Shown here: piece after piece, positions 53,408 through 60,735 of the stretch
Position numbering within the stretch: the first letter of the stretch is position 1
Layout of the letters: every line of letters begins with the position of its first letter
The notes under the pieces: generated by a model
The model's input: only the letters and a program-made list of their open reading frames with translations
Databases searched by the model: none
Told to the model about the DNA's origin: nothing
Program-made: the position numbers and the translations under genes
Assembly: GCF_002257695.2 (NCBI RefSeq)
Contig: NZ_CP155571.1
From: Sporomusa acidovorans
Lineage (GTDB): Bacteria > Bacillota > Negativicutes > Sporomusales > Sporomusaceae
Direction: 5' to 3' (one strand)
Length of the DNA: 64,000 nucleotides

Positions 53408-54619
53408 ATGGTTAAAAAAAGGCAATTAAGAATGAAAAAAGTCGGCTTAGAGCATCTTGAGCAGTACAACCAACTGTTACGATATGTGTTTCAAGTAACC
53501 GATGCCGATCTGCGCAAGGTTGGCTGGGAAGAACGGGACATCGTTCACGCCAAATCACCGACTTTGGAACAGGCCGATGTGTGGGGATGGTTTGACGGCG
53601 ATAAACTAGTGTCTCAAGTGGCGGTTTATCCGTTCCAGGTCCGGATATTCAATAAAACTTACGACATGGGGGGGCTTACCGGTGTCGGTACTTTCCCAGA
53701 ATACTCCAATCAAGGCTTAATGCACAAACTGCTGTATCAGGCCCTGGAAAAAATGAGAGAGAAAAAGCAGTCGATTTCTTACCTGTATCCCTACTCGATT
53801 CCTTACTATCGCCGAAAGGGATGGGAGATTATTTCCGACAAAATAACTTTTGAAGTGAAGGATTATCAGCTGCCGAAAAATAAACAGGTTGCCGGAGAAG
53901 TAGGGAGGGTTGGTATCGAAAGCGACGATGTAAAAAAAGCGTATAAACGTTTTGCCCTTCAAACCCATGGGGCCATGCTGCGCGATGATCTGGCCTGGGA
54001 TGAATACTGGCGGTGGGATCTGGATGACCTGATGGCCGCTGTTTATTACAGTGACGACGGGCAGCCGGCCGGCTATGTTCTCTACTGGATCGCGGACGAA
54101 ATTTTCCATATCAAAGATATGATCTTCGTAAATGAAGAAGCTCGCAGCGGGCTTTGGAATTTTATCAGCGCCCACTTTTCCATGATCTCCAAGGTCGTAG
54201 GCAATATTCATACAGATGAGCCGCTGGCGTTTTTACTGGAGGACGCTGATATCAAGGAAGTCATCTCACCTTATTATATGGCCCGAATAGTGGATGTGGA
54301 GCAGTTTATTGCCCAATATCCCTTTAAGCCGGATACAAGAGAGCGAGAATGGACCTTTAACCTGGATGATCCGCTGCTTTCATGGAACCAGGGACCCTTT
54401 ACATTGCGCATCGATCCGGCTGGAAACGGTGAAATCTTTCGCACGGCAGAGCGCAGTGGCGCAAGGATAGATATTCAAACCATGACAACCATGCTATTGG
54501 GGTACAAGCGTCCGGATTATTTGCATAAGATTGGACGCATTGCCTGCAGCCCGGAAATGGTAGATATGCTGGAGGATGCGATTGAGCAACAGACACCTTA
54601 TTTTTCGGACTATTTCTAG
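53408..54619 (+). CDS. eis: Eis-like GNAT N-acetyltransferase
   Basis: It is a 403-residue member of the Eis family of acetyl-CoA N-acetyltransferases, which modify amines such as aminoglycosides in mycobacteria; the substrate here is unknown. ATG 53408 follows GAAAGGAG. The first GNAT domain has GGLTGVGTFPEYSNQGLMHK, the second GNAT-like part follows, and the C-terminal SCP2-like domain ends in FSDYF; Eis enzymes use their C-terminal carboxylate in catalysis, and the terminal Phe fits this. Confidence 0.85.
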   Translation: MVKKRQLRMKKVGLEHLEQYNQLLRYVFQVTDADLRKVGWEERDIVHAKSPTLEQADVWGWFDGDKLVSQVAVYPFQVRIFNKTYDMGGLTGVGTFPEYSNQGLMHKLLYQALEKMREKKQSISYLYPYSIPYYRRKGWEIISDKITFEVKDYQLPKNKQVAGEVGRVGIESDDVKKAYKRFALQTHGAMLRDDLAWDEYWRWDLDDLMAAVYYSDDGQPAGYVLYWIADEIFHIKDMIFVNEEARSGLWNFISAHFSMISKVVGNIHTDEPLAFLLEDADIKEVISPYYMARIVDVEQFIAQYPFKPDTREREWTFNLDDPLLSWNQGPFTLRIDPAGNGEIFRTAERSGARIDIQTMTTMLLGYKRPDYLHKIGRIACSPEMVDMLEDAIEQQTPYFSDYF

Positions 54620-54699
54620 GGAATGCAGTGGGAACTCTTACTGGGAGCCAATAGTAATGGCATAATCAAGGTCAGCGAAAACTTGAGCGCGAAATAAAA

Positions 54700-54736
54700 A
54701 ATCCGAAGTCTTTAAGTAAGGCTTCGAATTTTTTTA
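54700..54736 (+). terminator. Intrinsic terminator after the eis-like gene
   Basis: AATCCGAAGTCTT at 54700-54712 pairs imperfectly with AAGGCTTCGAATT at 54718-54730 and is followed by TTTTTATT. Confidence 0.85.
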
Positions 54737-54808
54737 TTCGTCGTCGAATTTTACTTCATACGGCAGCAGGTATTATTTTCTTCTAGAAAGCGGGCTTTTT
54801 TTGTGCTG

Positions 54809-54922
54809 TCAAGCGTCAAATTTGGCTTGCTGTTCGGTTGTAAGCTGCTCACGAATAATCTTTGTGGAATCCTGTTTTATCTGTTTTATTTGCGAAAGAC
54901 TCGTAGGGACAGTTCTTTCGAT
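54809..54922 (-). pseudogene. Possible gene tail, Spy/CpxP-like
   Basis: A minus-strand frame of 37 codons between stops ends QDSTKIIREQLTTEQQAKFD and one more residue. The ending resembles the LTxEQQxK pattern of periplasmic Spy-like proteins. There is no start codon or ribosome site. It may be a relic; similarity is weak. Confidence 0.3.
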
Positions 54923-55019
54923 TCATTCACTATTATATTCCCATATAGGAATATATTTTTGCATTATATGAGGTAGATACTTAAAATGCAACTGCTATCC
55001 TAAAAATTTTAAATAAAAG

Positions 55020-55075
55020 TGCAATTATTTTAGATTAAAATATAGTTGCAAAATAAAACTGTTTCGTGTTACAAT
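55020..55075 (+). promoter_or_regulatory. Promoter and probable operator of marR-arsM
   Basis: TTGCAA at 55046-55051 and TACAAT at 55070-55075 are 18 bases apart. An imperfect inverted repeat, TGCAATTATTTTA facing TAAAATATAGTTGCA (55020-55050), ends on the -35 box. MarR proteins usually bind such palindromes at their own promoter, so autoregulation is likely. Confidence 0.6.
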
Positions 55076-55134
55076 TAAAATAGAATTATAAGGGATGTAA
55101 ATTCCTTTTAAAAATAGCTATGAGGAGAAAGTAT

Positions 55135-55170
55135 ATGGATTGCAGCGATGAAAGCAAGCAAAGTGCGTGA
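55135..55170 (+). CDS. Eleven-codon leader frame before marR
   Basis: ATG 55135 lies behind a good GAGGAGAAAG site and encodes MDCSDESKQSA, then a stop, 57 bases before marR. It could be a leader peptide that influences marR translation, or the start left over from a truncated gene. One cysteine is present. Confidence 0.35.
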   Translation: MDCSDESKQSA

Positions 55171-55227
55171 ATTCTTTTTTACAATAAATTAAAGCCGGTC
55201 GAAATAAAAGAAAGCGAGGGAATTGAA

Positions 55228-55731
55228 TTGGCAGATGCAAATAGCGCCGAAATTTTTAGGGAAATTATTAAGACATGTGTGAAAAAACTAGGTTTGCTGC
55301 AGAAGGCGGACGCCGCATGTTGTGGGATTACGGTTGCTCAATGCCACACTTTAGTGGAGATTGGCAGAACTAATGGTTTGTCGTTAAATGAATTGTCTGA
55401 GGCCCTTACTCTTGACAAGAGTACCATGAGTCGTACCGTCGACAACTTGGTTAAAACAGGGCTGGTAGAAAGGCAATCCGATAATGAGGATAGGCGTTAC
55501 ACAAAAATTACGTTAACAGCAGAAGGAACGGAGATGGTTAAGGCAATTAATAGCGGGATGGAGGAATATTTTGAGCGGGTTTTGCGTTCAATTCCCAAGG
55601 AAAAGTGCGAAGCCGTGATAGAGATCTTACCGTATCTCCTCACCGCAGTAAAAAATACAGAAATGGGTTTTGCTGTACGGCAAGTTTGTTCCGGTACTAC
55701 ACAAGATAAGGGAGGGGCTAATTGTGAGTAA
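55228..55731 (+). CDS. MarR-family regulator with a CC...C motif
   Basis: This is a winged-helix dimeric repressor type. It has 167 residues starting at TTG 55228 after GCGAGGG. The recognition region is LSLNELSEALTLDKSTMSRT and the wing SDNEDRRYTKITLT. Cysteines at residues 31, 32 and 39 precede the winged helix, and two more lie near the end (154 and 166). Its last 8 bases overlap the arsenite methyltransferase gene, so it probably controls it. Sensing As(III) through these cysteines is an inference. Confidence 0.88.
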   Translation: MADANSAEIFREIIKTCVKKLGLLQKADAACCGITVAQCHTLVEIGRTNGLSLNELSEALTLDKSTMSRTVDNLVKTGLVERQSDNEDRRYTKITLTAEGTEMVKAINSGMEEYFERVLRSIPKEKCEAVIEILPYLLTAVKNTEMGFAVRQVCSGTTQDKGGANCE

Positions 55732-56998
55732 TAGCATTAGAGAGGTTGTCAAGAAGAAATACGCCAAGGCTATTACCGGAAAGAAAGGATGTTGCGGAGG
55801 GGCAGGTTCGGTTGGCTCCTGCTGCGATACCAGCCTTAACAAAGCGACGCAAAGCATAACCGGGAATTTGTATTCAGAGACAGATGTTGAGGGACTGCCT
55901 TTCGATATGATTGCCACTTCGTTCGGTTGTGGTAATCCAACGGCACTGGCTGAGCTTCATCCGGGAGAGATTGTATTAGACCTAGGCAGCGGCGCTGGGC
56001 TCGATGTTTTGCTTTCTGCTAAAAGGGTAGGACCTACCGGTAAAGCATATGGCCTGGACATGACTGACGAGATGCTGGCAGAAGCAAGAGCAAACCAGCA
56101 AAAATCCGGGATAACCAATGCAGATTTCTTAAAGGGCCACATTGAAGACATTCCACTCCCCGATAACACGGTTGATGTTATCATATCCAACTGCGTCATT
56201 AATCTATCTTTTGATAAAGATAAGGTCTTAACAGAATGTTTCCGCGTCTTAAAGCCAGGTGGCCGGTTTGCGGTATCTGATATTGTTTTAAAAAAATCGA
56301 TACCTCAAAAATTGCAGCAGGATCTTACTGCATGGGCCGGTTGCATAGCCGGTGCTCTTAGCGATGAGGAATACAAAGGAAAACTATTGGCAGCTGGATT
56401 TGAAAATATCGATCTTGAGGTAACTAGGGTCTATGACTTTACTGACTCAGATTCCGAACTGTTTGCAAAGTTGTCTAAAACGGAGCTGGTAGACCTAGAT
56501 GGTGCGATAGTAAGTTCCTTTATTAGAGCCCGTAAGCCTAAGGCAACTGCGCTAAAGGAGGGAGACTTTGTTATAAGGCAAGCGACCGCAACGGATTTGC
56601 AAAGATTAGAGCAGCTACTTGCAGATGCAAAGCTTCCGACAGACGGGGTTGAGGTTAACCTTGCTTACTTCCTGGTAGCCGAGACTAAAGACAAAGAAAT
56701 TGTCGCCGTAATCGGTATGGAGCGCTCCGACTCGTATGGATTATTACGCTCGCTGGCAGTTAGTCCTAAATGGAAAAAGCAAGGACTCGCGAAGAAACTC
56801 CTAACCCATGCTATTAAGCAGGCTAAGTCGAACGGGATAAGCGAGTTATATTTATTGACAGAGACTGCAGCTAACTATTTAGCAAGGTTTGGATTTACAG
56901 AGATTTTGCGTTCCGATATTCCGGAAGAATTGATGAATAACTCGACATTGAATACCGCCTGCTCCTGCTGTAGCACGTGTATGAGATTAAAGCTATAA
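55724..56998 (+). CDS. arsM: Arsenite methyltransferase fused to a GNAT (ArsN-like) domain
   Basis: The N-terminal part methylates As(III) with SAM. The SAM-binding motif LDLGSGAGLDV is at 85-95, and the three catalytic cysteines match Cys69 (FGCGNP), Cys157 (SNCVIN) and Cys207 (AGCIAG). An extra CC pair is at 23-24 and another at 33-34. From about residue 283 a GNAT acetyltransferase domain follows (LRSLAVSPKWKKQGLAKKLL), like the ArsN2 group of arsenic operons. The protein ends in a cysteine-rich CSCCSTCMRLKL. GTG 55724 lies six bases after GGGAGGGG; 424 residues. Confidence 0.9.
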   Translation: MSNSIREVVKKKYAKAITGKKGCCGGAGSVGSCCDTSLNKATQSITGNLYSETDVEGLPFDMIATSFGCGNPTALAELHPGEIVLDLGSGAGLDVLLSAKRVGPTGKAYGLDMTDEMLAEARANQQKSGITNADFLKGHIEDIPLPDNTVDVIISNCVINLSFDKDKVLTECFRVLKPGGRFAVSDIVLKKSIPQKLQQDLTAWAGCIAGALSDEEYKGKLLAAGFENIDLEVTRVYDFTDSDSELFAKLSKTELVDLDGAIVSSFIRARKPKATALKEGDFVIRQATATDLQRLEQLLADAKLPTDGVEVNLAYFLVAETKDKEIVAVIGMERSDSYGLLRSLAVSPKWKKQGLAKKLLTHAIKQAKSNGISELYLLTETAANYLARFGFTEILRSDIPEELMNNSTLNTACSCCSTCMRLKL

Positions 56999-57035
56999 TC
57001 GACCATGGGAATAGGACAGAAAAAGCAAAGGTCAG

Positions 57036-57512
57036 CCATACCAACAAGGATGGTAATAATATGAGGAGTTCCGTATTGGGGATGAATCTTGCAAACTGCG
57101 GCTGGAATCAATCCATCACGCGACATCGCAAAAAACGCCCGGTTTTGTGCATACATCATAACCAAGAGAACAGTTGACAAACCGCAAATAGCGCCTGTGC
57201 CTACCAGCGCCGAACCAAATTGATAGCCGAGAGTACGCAACGCATAGGCTACGGGTTCAGCATTATTTAATTGATCATAAGGCACGACGCCGGTTAAAAC
57301 AGCAGCTACCAAAACATATAATACTGTACAAATCGCTAAGGAACCGATGATGCCAATCGGCATATCCTTACTGGGATTCCGGGTCTCTTCCGCTGAAGTT
57401 GCAATAGAGTCAACGCCTAAATAAGCAAAGAAGATAACCGCGGCCCCGGCCGAAACTCCGGAATAGCCAAAAGGCAGAAAGGAAAAGAGGCTGTTTGTCA
57501 GGAAAAATCAGC
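57036..57512 (-). pseudogene. Remnant of an amino-acid permease (APC superfamily)
   Basis: On the minus strand the frame reads FFAYLGVDSIATSAEETRNP, SKDMPIGIIGSLAICTVLYV and later PAAVCKIHPQYGTPHIITIL, as in cationic amino-acid permeases. The beginning (before about 57512) and the end (beyond about 57036) are missing; only the middle remains. It lies downstream of the TyrR-like activator on the same strand, the usual place for its target gene. Confidence 0.8.
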
Positions 57513-57574
57513 GATAATGGAAAAGCAGGTTGCCAAAAAGGTTGCCTAAGCGCCAAAAAGTTGCCTGCCTGTTC

Positions 57575-59146
57575 TCAGCCATCATTCGCTTGATGCGGCT
57601 GATTCAAGTTATACTTTCTGAGTTTTTTTAACACCGCCGTATGCGACAATCCTAATACTGAGCCTACCCGCCGCGCTGAACCAAACCGCTTAACCGTTTC
57701 CCGCAGAATGATTTTTTCCACTTGGGCTAATCGCTCGTGCAGGGTCTGATAGGTTTCAAAACGGACGTCCGGTACTTGAATTTGGCGCGACGGAGGACGG
57801 CGTCCCAATAAAATGTGCCGTTCTTCTACTGCCGTTCCTCCCACCAGGTTGACGGCCCGTTCCACCACATTTTCCAATTCCCGCACATTGCCCGGCCAGT
57901 CGTAATACTGCAGACGTTCCAGCGCCGCCGGGGTAAAGCCCTGCACCGGACGCTGCAGCTTGCCGGCAAAGCGTTTTAAAAAATATTCGGCCAATAACCG
58001 AATATCTTCCTGCCGCTCCCGCAGCGGCGGTAAAAACAAGGGAATCACGTTCAAACGATAATATAAATCTTCCCGGAACAAACCGCCGGCCACTTGTTTT
58101 TCGAGATCGCGGTTGGTTGCCGAAATTATCCGCACATTTATTGCGATCTCACGGCTGCTGCCCACACGGCGCACCCGCCGGTCCTGCAGGGTACGCAGCA
58201 GTTTGGCCTGTAAATGAACCGACATTTCCCCGATTTCATCCAAAAACAGCGTGCCCTCGTTGGCTAATTCAAACAAGCCGGGTTTGCCGCCTTTCACCGC
58301 ACCGGTAAACGCTCCCTCTTCATAACCAAACAGCTCGCTTTCCAGCAAGGTTTCGGGAATGGCCGCGCAATTGACCGGTATAAAAGCCGCTTGAGCCCGG
58401 GACGATCCACTGTGGAGCGCCCGGGCAAACAGTTCTTTGCCTGTGCCGGTCTCACCGCATAGCAGCACGGTAGAATCACTGCGGGCATACAGGCGGGCCT
58501 GCTCCATTACCCTGGCCATTGCCGTACTGGTAAAAGGGATATCGGCAAAAGTCACCGGCCTGGAAGCTGTGATTTTGTGGACTAACTCCCGTACTTCGCG
58601 AATATCCCGGACAACCGCCACCGCGCCGACCACTTCTTCCTGCCTGTTGCGCAGCGGCAGGGTACTGACGATGCAGTAACCGCCCTTACTGTCGACAAAA
58701 ACTTCACGATTACGAAAGGATTTTCCGGTACGCAGGGTTTCCAGGACGAACAAATTACCGGCCAAACTGTCGTCGATGGGTTGTCCCATGCTGGCAGCCA
58801 GGGATAACCGTAAGATCCGGACAGCCGCCATATTGCACTGCGTCAGGATGGAATCCTGATTGACGGTCAGAATGCCATCCTGTACCGACCCCAGGATGGC
58901 ATTCAACTGCTCGGCCCGTTCCTTAGACGGCATCAACGCGATGGTTTCCACCCGGTACACGCCGCCAATTTTCCGCAGGGCCTGAATGAAAGCTTTTTCT
59001 CTCTCCGGTTCCAGCCAGGGACACTCGAGAAATACATTACCCTGTTCGACTTCCAGCGAAACAATATTGATCTGCCGTTTGGCCAAACACTGGGTAATAT
59101 CATGAATAAGACCTACCCGATTCACACAGGGCAGCCGCAAACGCAT
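57575..59146 (-). CDS. TyrR-like sigma-54-dependent activator
   Basis: It has 523 residues: an N-terminal ACT domain (1-70), a PAS domain (about 80-185), a sigma-54 AAA+ domain with Walker A GETGTGKE at 231-238 and ESELFGYEEGAFTGA, FLDEIGEM as Walker B, and a C-terminal TyrR-type helix-turn-helix (RRVGSVLGLSHTAVLKKLRK). An amino acid is the likely ligand. Its probable target, the adjacent permease, is a fragment, so it may be an orphan. GGGAGGG precedes the ATG on the minus strand. Confidence 0.9.
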   Translation of the reverse strand: MRLRLPCVNRVGLIHDITQCLAKRQINIVSLEVEQGNVFLECPWLEPEREKAFIQALRKIGGVYRVETIALMPSKERAEQLNAILGSVQDGILTVNQDSILTQCNMAAVRILRLSLAASMGQPIDDSLAGNLFVLETLRTGKSFRNREVFVDSKGGYCIVSTLPLRNRQEEVVGAVAVVRDIREVRELVHKITASRPVTFADIPFTSTAMARVMEQARLYARSDSTVLLCGETGTGKELFARALHSGSSRAQAAFIPVNCAAIPETLLESELFGYEEGAFTGAVKGGKPGLFELANEGTLFLDEIGEMSVHLQAKLLRTLQDRRVRRVGSSREIAINVRIISATNRDLEKQVAGGLFREDLYYRLNVIPLFLPPLRERQEDIRLLAEYFLKRFAGKLQRPVQGFTPAALERLQYYDWPGNVRELENVVERAVNLVGGTAVEERHILLGRRPPSRQIQVPDVRFETYQTLHERLAQVEKIILRETVKRFGSARRVGSVLGLSHTAVLKKLRKYNLNQPHQANDG

Positions 59147-59178
59147 AGAAAGTCCCTCCCTCGATTCAGGCTGTAACC

Positions 59179-59203
59179 GCAGGTTCCCCTGGTGGGAACC
59201 TGC
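59179..59203 (-). promoter_or_regulatory. Perfect hairpin in the activator leader
   Basis: GCAGGTTCCC at 59179-59188 pairs with GGGAACCTGC at 59194-59203, five-base loop. It lies about 35 bases upstream of the regulator's start. It shares the GCAGGT/ACCTGC ends with nearby hairpins. Confidence 0.6.
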
Positions 59204-59224
59204 AGCCTAACCCGGTTTGGGAGG

Positions 59225-59268
59225 AAATTAAAAGCGCATGGCAGGTCTTTCAACCTACACATGCGCTT
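59225..59268 (-). promoter_or_regulatory. Hairpin with T-rich tail, minus strand
   Basis: On the minus strand AAGCGCATG and CATGCGCTT close a stem that contains GTAGGT-loop-ACCTGC with a single T bulge, followed by TTTTAATTT. It could be an attenuator of the activator gene or the end of a small RNA. The inner core and the tail CTTTTAATTTCC recur in the RNA candidate at 59443-59540. Confidence 0.6.
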
Positions 59269-59407
59269 GCTCTATCGCTTGCTGCTATCTGTAAGCAGGC
59301 GCTCTTGATCAAAAATCCGTTGACCGCCTGTTACCTTATGCAGATATTGCGCGCAGCCGCACAGCTCCGCCCCCGGACAAACACTCTTTTAACCGGCTGG
59401 CCGATGC

Positions 59408-59436
59408 TTGTATCCCAAGCGGCAACACGGTATAAT
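59408..59436 (+). promoter_or_regulatory. Promoter for the RNA candidate
   Basis: TTGTAT at 59408-59413 and TATAAT at 59431-59436 are 17 bases apart. The predicted start, 59443, is the first base of the folded element. Confidence 0.65.
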
Positions 59437-59442
59437 AATAGT

Positions 59443-59540
59443 GTCGTCGTGGACAGTTAACTGTTGCGTGTAGGTGCCTAACCACCTGCTCGTGCCTGAA
59501 AGTGCTGGTAACACTTTCAGGACACGGCGACTTTTAATTT
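59443..59540 (+). ncRNA. Candidate structured small RNA, unknown class
   Basis: No reading frame is involved. P1 pairs 59443-59451 with 59523-59531 (9 bp, one G-U). Inside it are P2 (ACAG/CTGT, 59453-59464, four-base loop), P3 (GTAGGTG/CACCTGC, 59470-59489, extendable) and P4 (CCTGAAAGTG/CACTTTCAGG, 59495-59521, 10 bp perfect, seven-base loop). A T-rich tail TTTTAATTT follows P1. With the promoter upstream this makes a self-contained transcription unit of about 95 bases. It lacks the T-loop and anticodon features of a tRNA and I do not recognise a riboswitch class. An untranslated regulatory leader is less likely since the next gene starts 200 bases away with its own promoter. Confidence 0.6.
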
Positions 59541-59708
59541 CCACCTATTTCTAATTATAGCTCTTTATACCGGAAATGCAAGTAAAATCAGTATATCCCT
59601 GGCGAGCATAAGGCAGCAGAGACGAAAGCGTCCCCGAGACACCCCACGACATGCCTTTTGGCTTTCTCATTACAAATGTGTGAAAAAATTACTGACAGTA
59701 CCCCAAAC

Positions 59709-59737
59709 TTTACAATAAATAATTAATTAGCTATAAT
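59709..59737 (+). promoter_or_regulatory. Promoter of the iclR gene, apparently leaderless
   Basis: TTTACA at 59709-59714 and TATAAT at 59732-59737 are 17 bases apart. The predicted transcription start coincides with the A of the ATG at 59744 and there is no ribosome binding site. The region 59541-59708 holds nothing else that I can identify. Confidence 0.6.
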
Positions 59738-59743
59738 GCATAT

Positions 59744-60523
59744 ATGGATAAAATTAAATTACATAATCCAACTCTTAGAGTTTTGCACATTTTAGAAGCT
59801 ATATATAACAGTGTCGATGGCCTTACTCTTGCTGAAATTTCAAGACGTACTGGCATTTTCAAGGGCACGTTGCACCCGATAGTCATGACACTTTTACATG
59901 AAGGATTTCTCCAGAATTTTGGTTCACGAATTGTAATTGGTAAAAACTGCTTTAAACTGGGATATGCTTACGTCCATTCCTTGAATTATTTGGACATCCT
60001 TAAACCGCACATGAGAGAAATTGTGGCTGCTTGCGACGAAATATGCCAGCTTGGCATATTAGACGGAGGCGACGTACTCTATGTAGAGAAAACAGAACCG
60101 AATCAGGCAATACGAATTGAATCGTCTGCCGGCAAGACGATTGCCGCCTATGCAACCGCTCTCGGCAAATGTCTTCTTAGCGGTTTAAGCAATGATGAGA
60201 TAGTTAAACTTTATCCAAACGAATTTATAAAATATACGGTAAGGACTATACCGGATTTAAAAATGCTTTTACAGCAGCTTGAGGCAGTAAGGAACAATGG
60301 ATATGCTCATGAAATAGGTGAAACCAATATTGACATAGAGTGTCTGGCTGTTCCGATCAAAATTTCTGACAAGGTTTTGGCATCTATTAGCGTTAGTCTT
60401 CCCATATTTCGGTCTACGCCGAAAAAGACTGAGCAAATTTTGGCTGTTTTGAAACTGCATGCCGAATTGATTGCAAAAGAAATTGCGCTGCTACCAATGG
60501 AAGTAAAGCTGTTTTCTGACTGA
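59744..60523 (+). CDS. IclR-family transcriptional regulator (FucR-like)
   Basis: It is 259 residues: an N-terminal winged helix (LRVLHILEAIYNSVDGLTLA, EISRRTGIFKGTLHPIVMTL) and a C-terminal effector domain with the IclR pattern GKCLLSGLSNDEI and DIECLAVPI. It stands before sugar-catabolic genes in the same direction, so it probably controls them; the IclR-type regulator of the Campylobacter jejuni fucose island has the same position. No ribosome binding site is seen. A terminator separates it from the next gene. Confidence 0.88.
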   Translation: MDKIKLHNPTLRVLHILEAIYNSVDGLTLAEISRRTGIFKGTLHPIVMTLLHEGFLQNFGSRIVIGKNCFKLGYAYVHSLNYLDILKPHMREIVAACDEICQLGILDGGDVLYVEKTEPNQAIRIESSAGKTIAAYATALGKCLLSGLSNDEIVKLYPNEFIKYTVRTIPDLKMLLQQLEAVRNNGYAHEIGETNIDIECLAVPIKISDKVLASISVSLPIFRSTPKKTEQILAVLKLHAELIAKEIALLPMEVKLFSD

Positions 60524-60542
60524 AAATAAAAAACGACGTTTG

Positions 60543-60598
60543 AAGTGCACCTCCAAGTGTTAGACAATAATTCTAGCATTTGGAGGTGCACTTTTTCT
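60543..60598 (+). terminator. Strong terminator after iclR
   Basis: AAGTGCACCTCCAAGTG at 60543-60559 pairs with 60577-60593 (one T-G pair) and runs into TTTTTCTTT. Confidence 0.9.
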
Positions 60599-60632
60599 TT
60601 ATTTCCTTATTATTTAATTTTTCATTAAATTC

Positions 60633-60661
60633 TTGACAATATGGAATAAATTTGCTACACT
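60633..60661 (+). promoter_or_regulatory. Promoter of the uxaA-SDR-fucP operon
   Basis: TTGACA at 60633-60638 and TACACT at 60656-60661 are 17 bases apart. The palindrome CTACAC-TTCAG-GTGTAG (60655-60671) overlaps the -10 box and may be an operator. Confidence 0.75.
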
Positions 60662-60673
60662 TCAGGTGTAGTA

Positions 60674-60706
60674 AGTATATACAAACAGTGATAGTATATA
60701 CGAACA
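60674..60706 (+). promoter_or_regulatory. Two direct repeats, probable IclR operator
   Basis: AGTATATACAAACA at 60674-60687 and AGTATATACGAACA at 60693-60706 differ at one base and start 19 bases apart, about two helical turns. Each contains the palindrome GTATATAC. They lie just downstream of the predicted transcription start, a position that fits repression. Confidence 0.6.
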
Positions 60707-60735
60707 AAAATTTAAAAGAAGGAGGACTTGATCAA

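Noticed and set aside
57513..57574. CRISPR-like repeats (three copies of GTTGCC)
   Set aside because: The copies are only 6-8 bases and closely spaced; more likely a weak terminator of the minus-strand activator gene.
59147..59420. T-box riboswitch before the TyrR-like gene
   Set aside because: Despite several hairpins the T-box sequence GGTGGNACCGCG and a specifier loop are missing.
59443..59540. tRNA or tRNA-Sec gene
   Set aside because: The cloverleaf-like fold has a 9-bp closing stem but no GTTCRA T-loop, no D-loop GG and no plausible anticodon arm.
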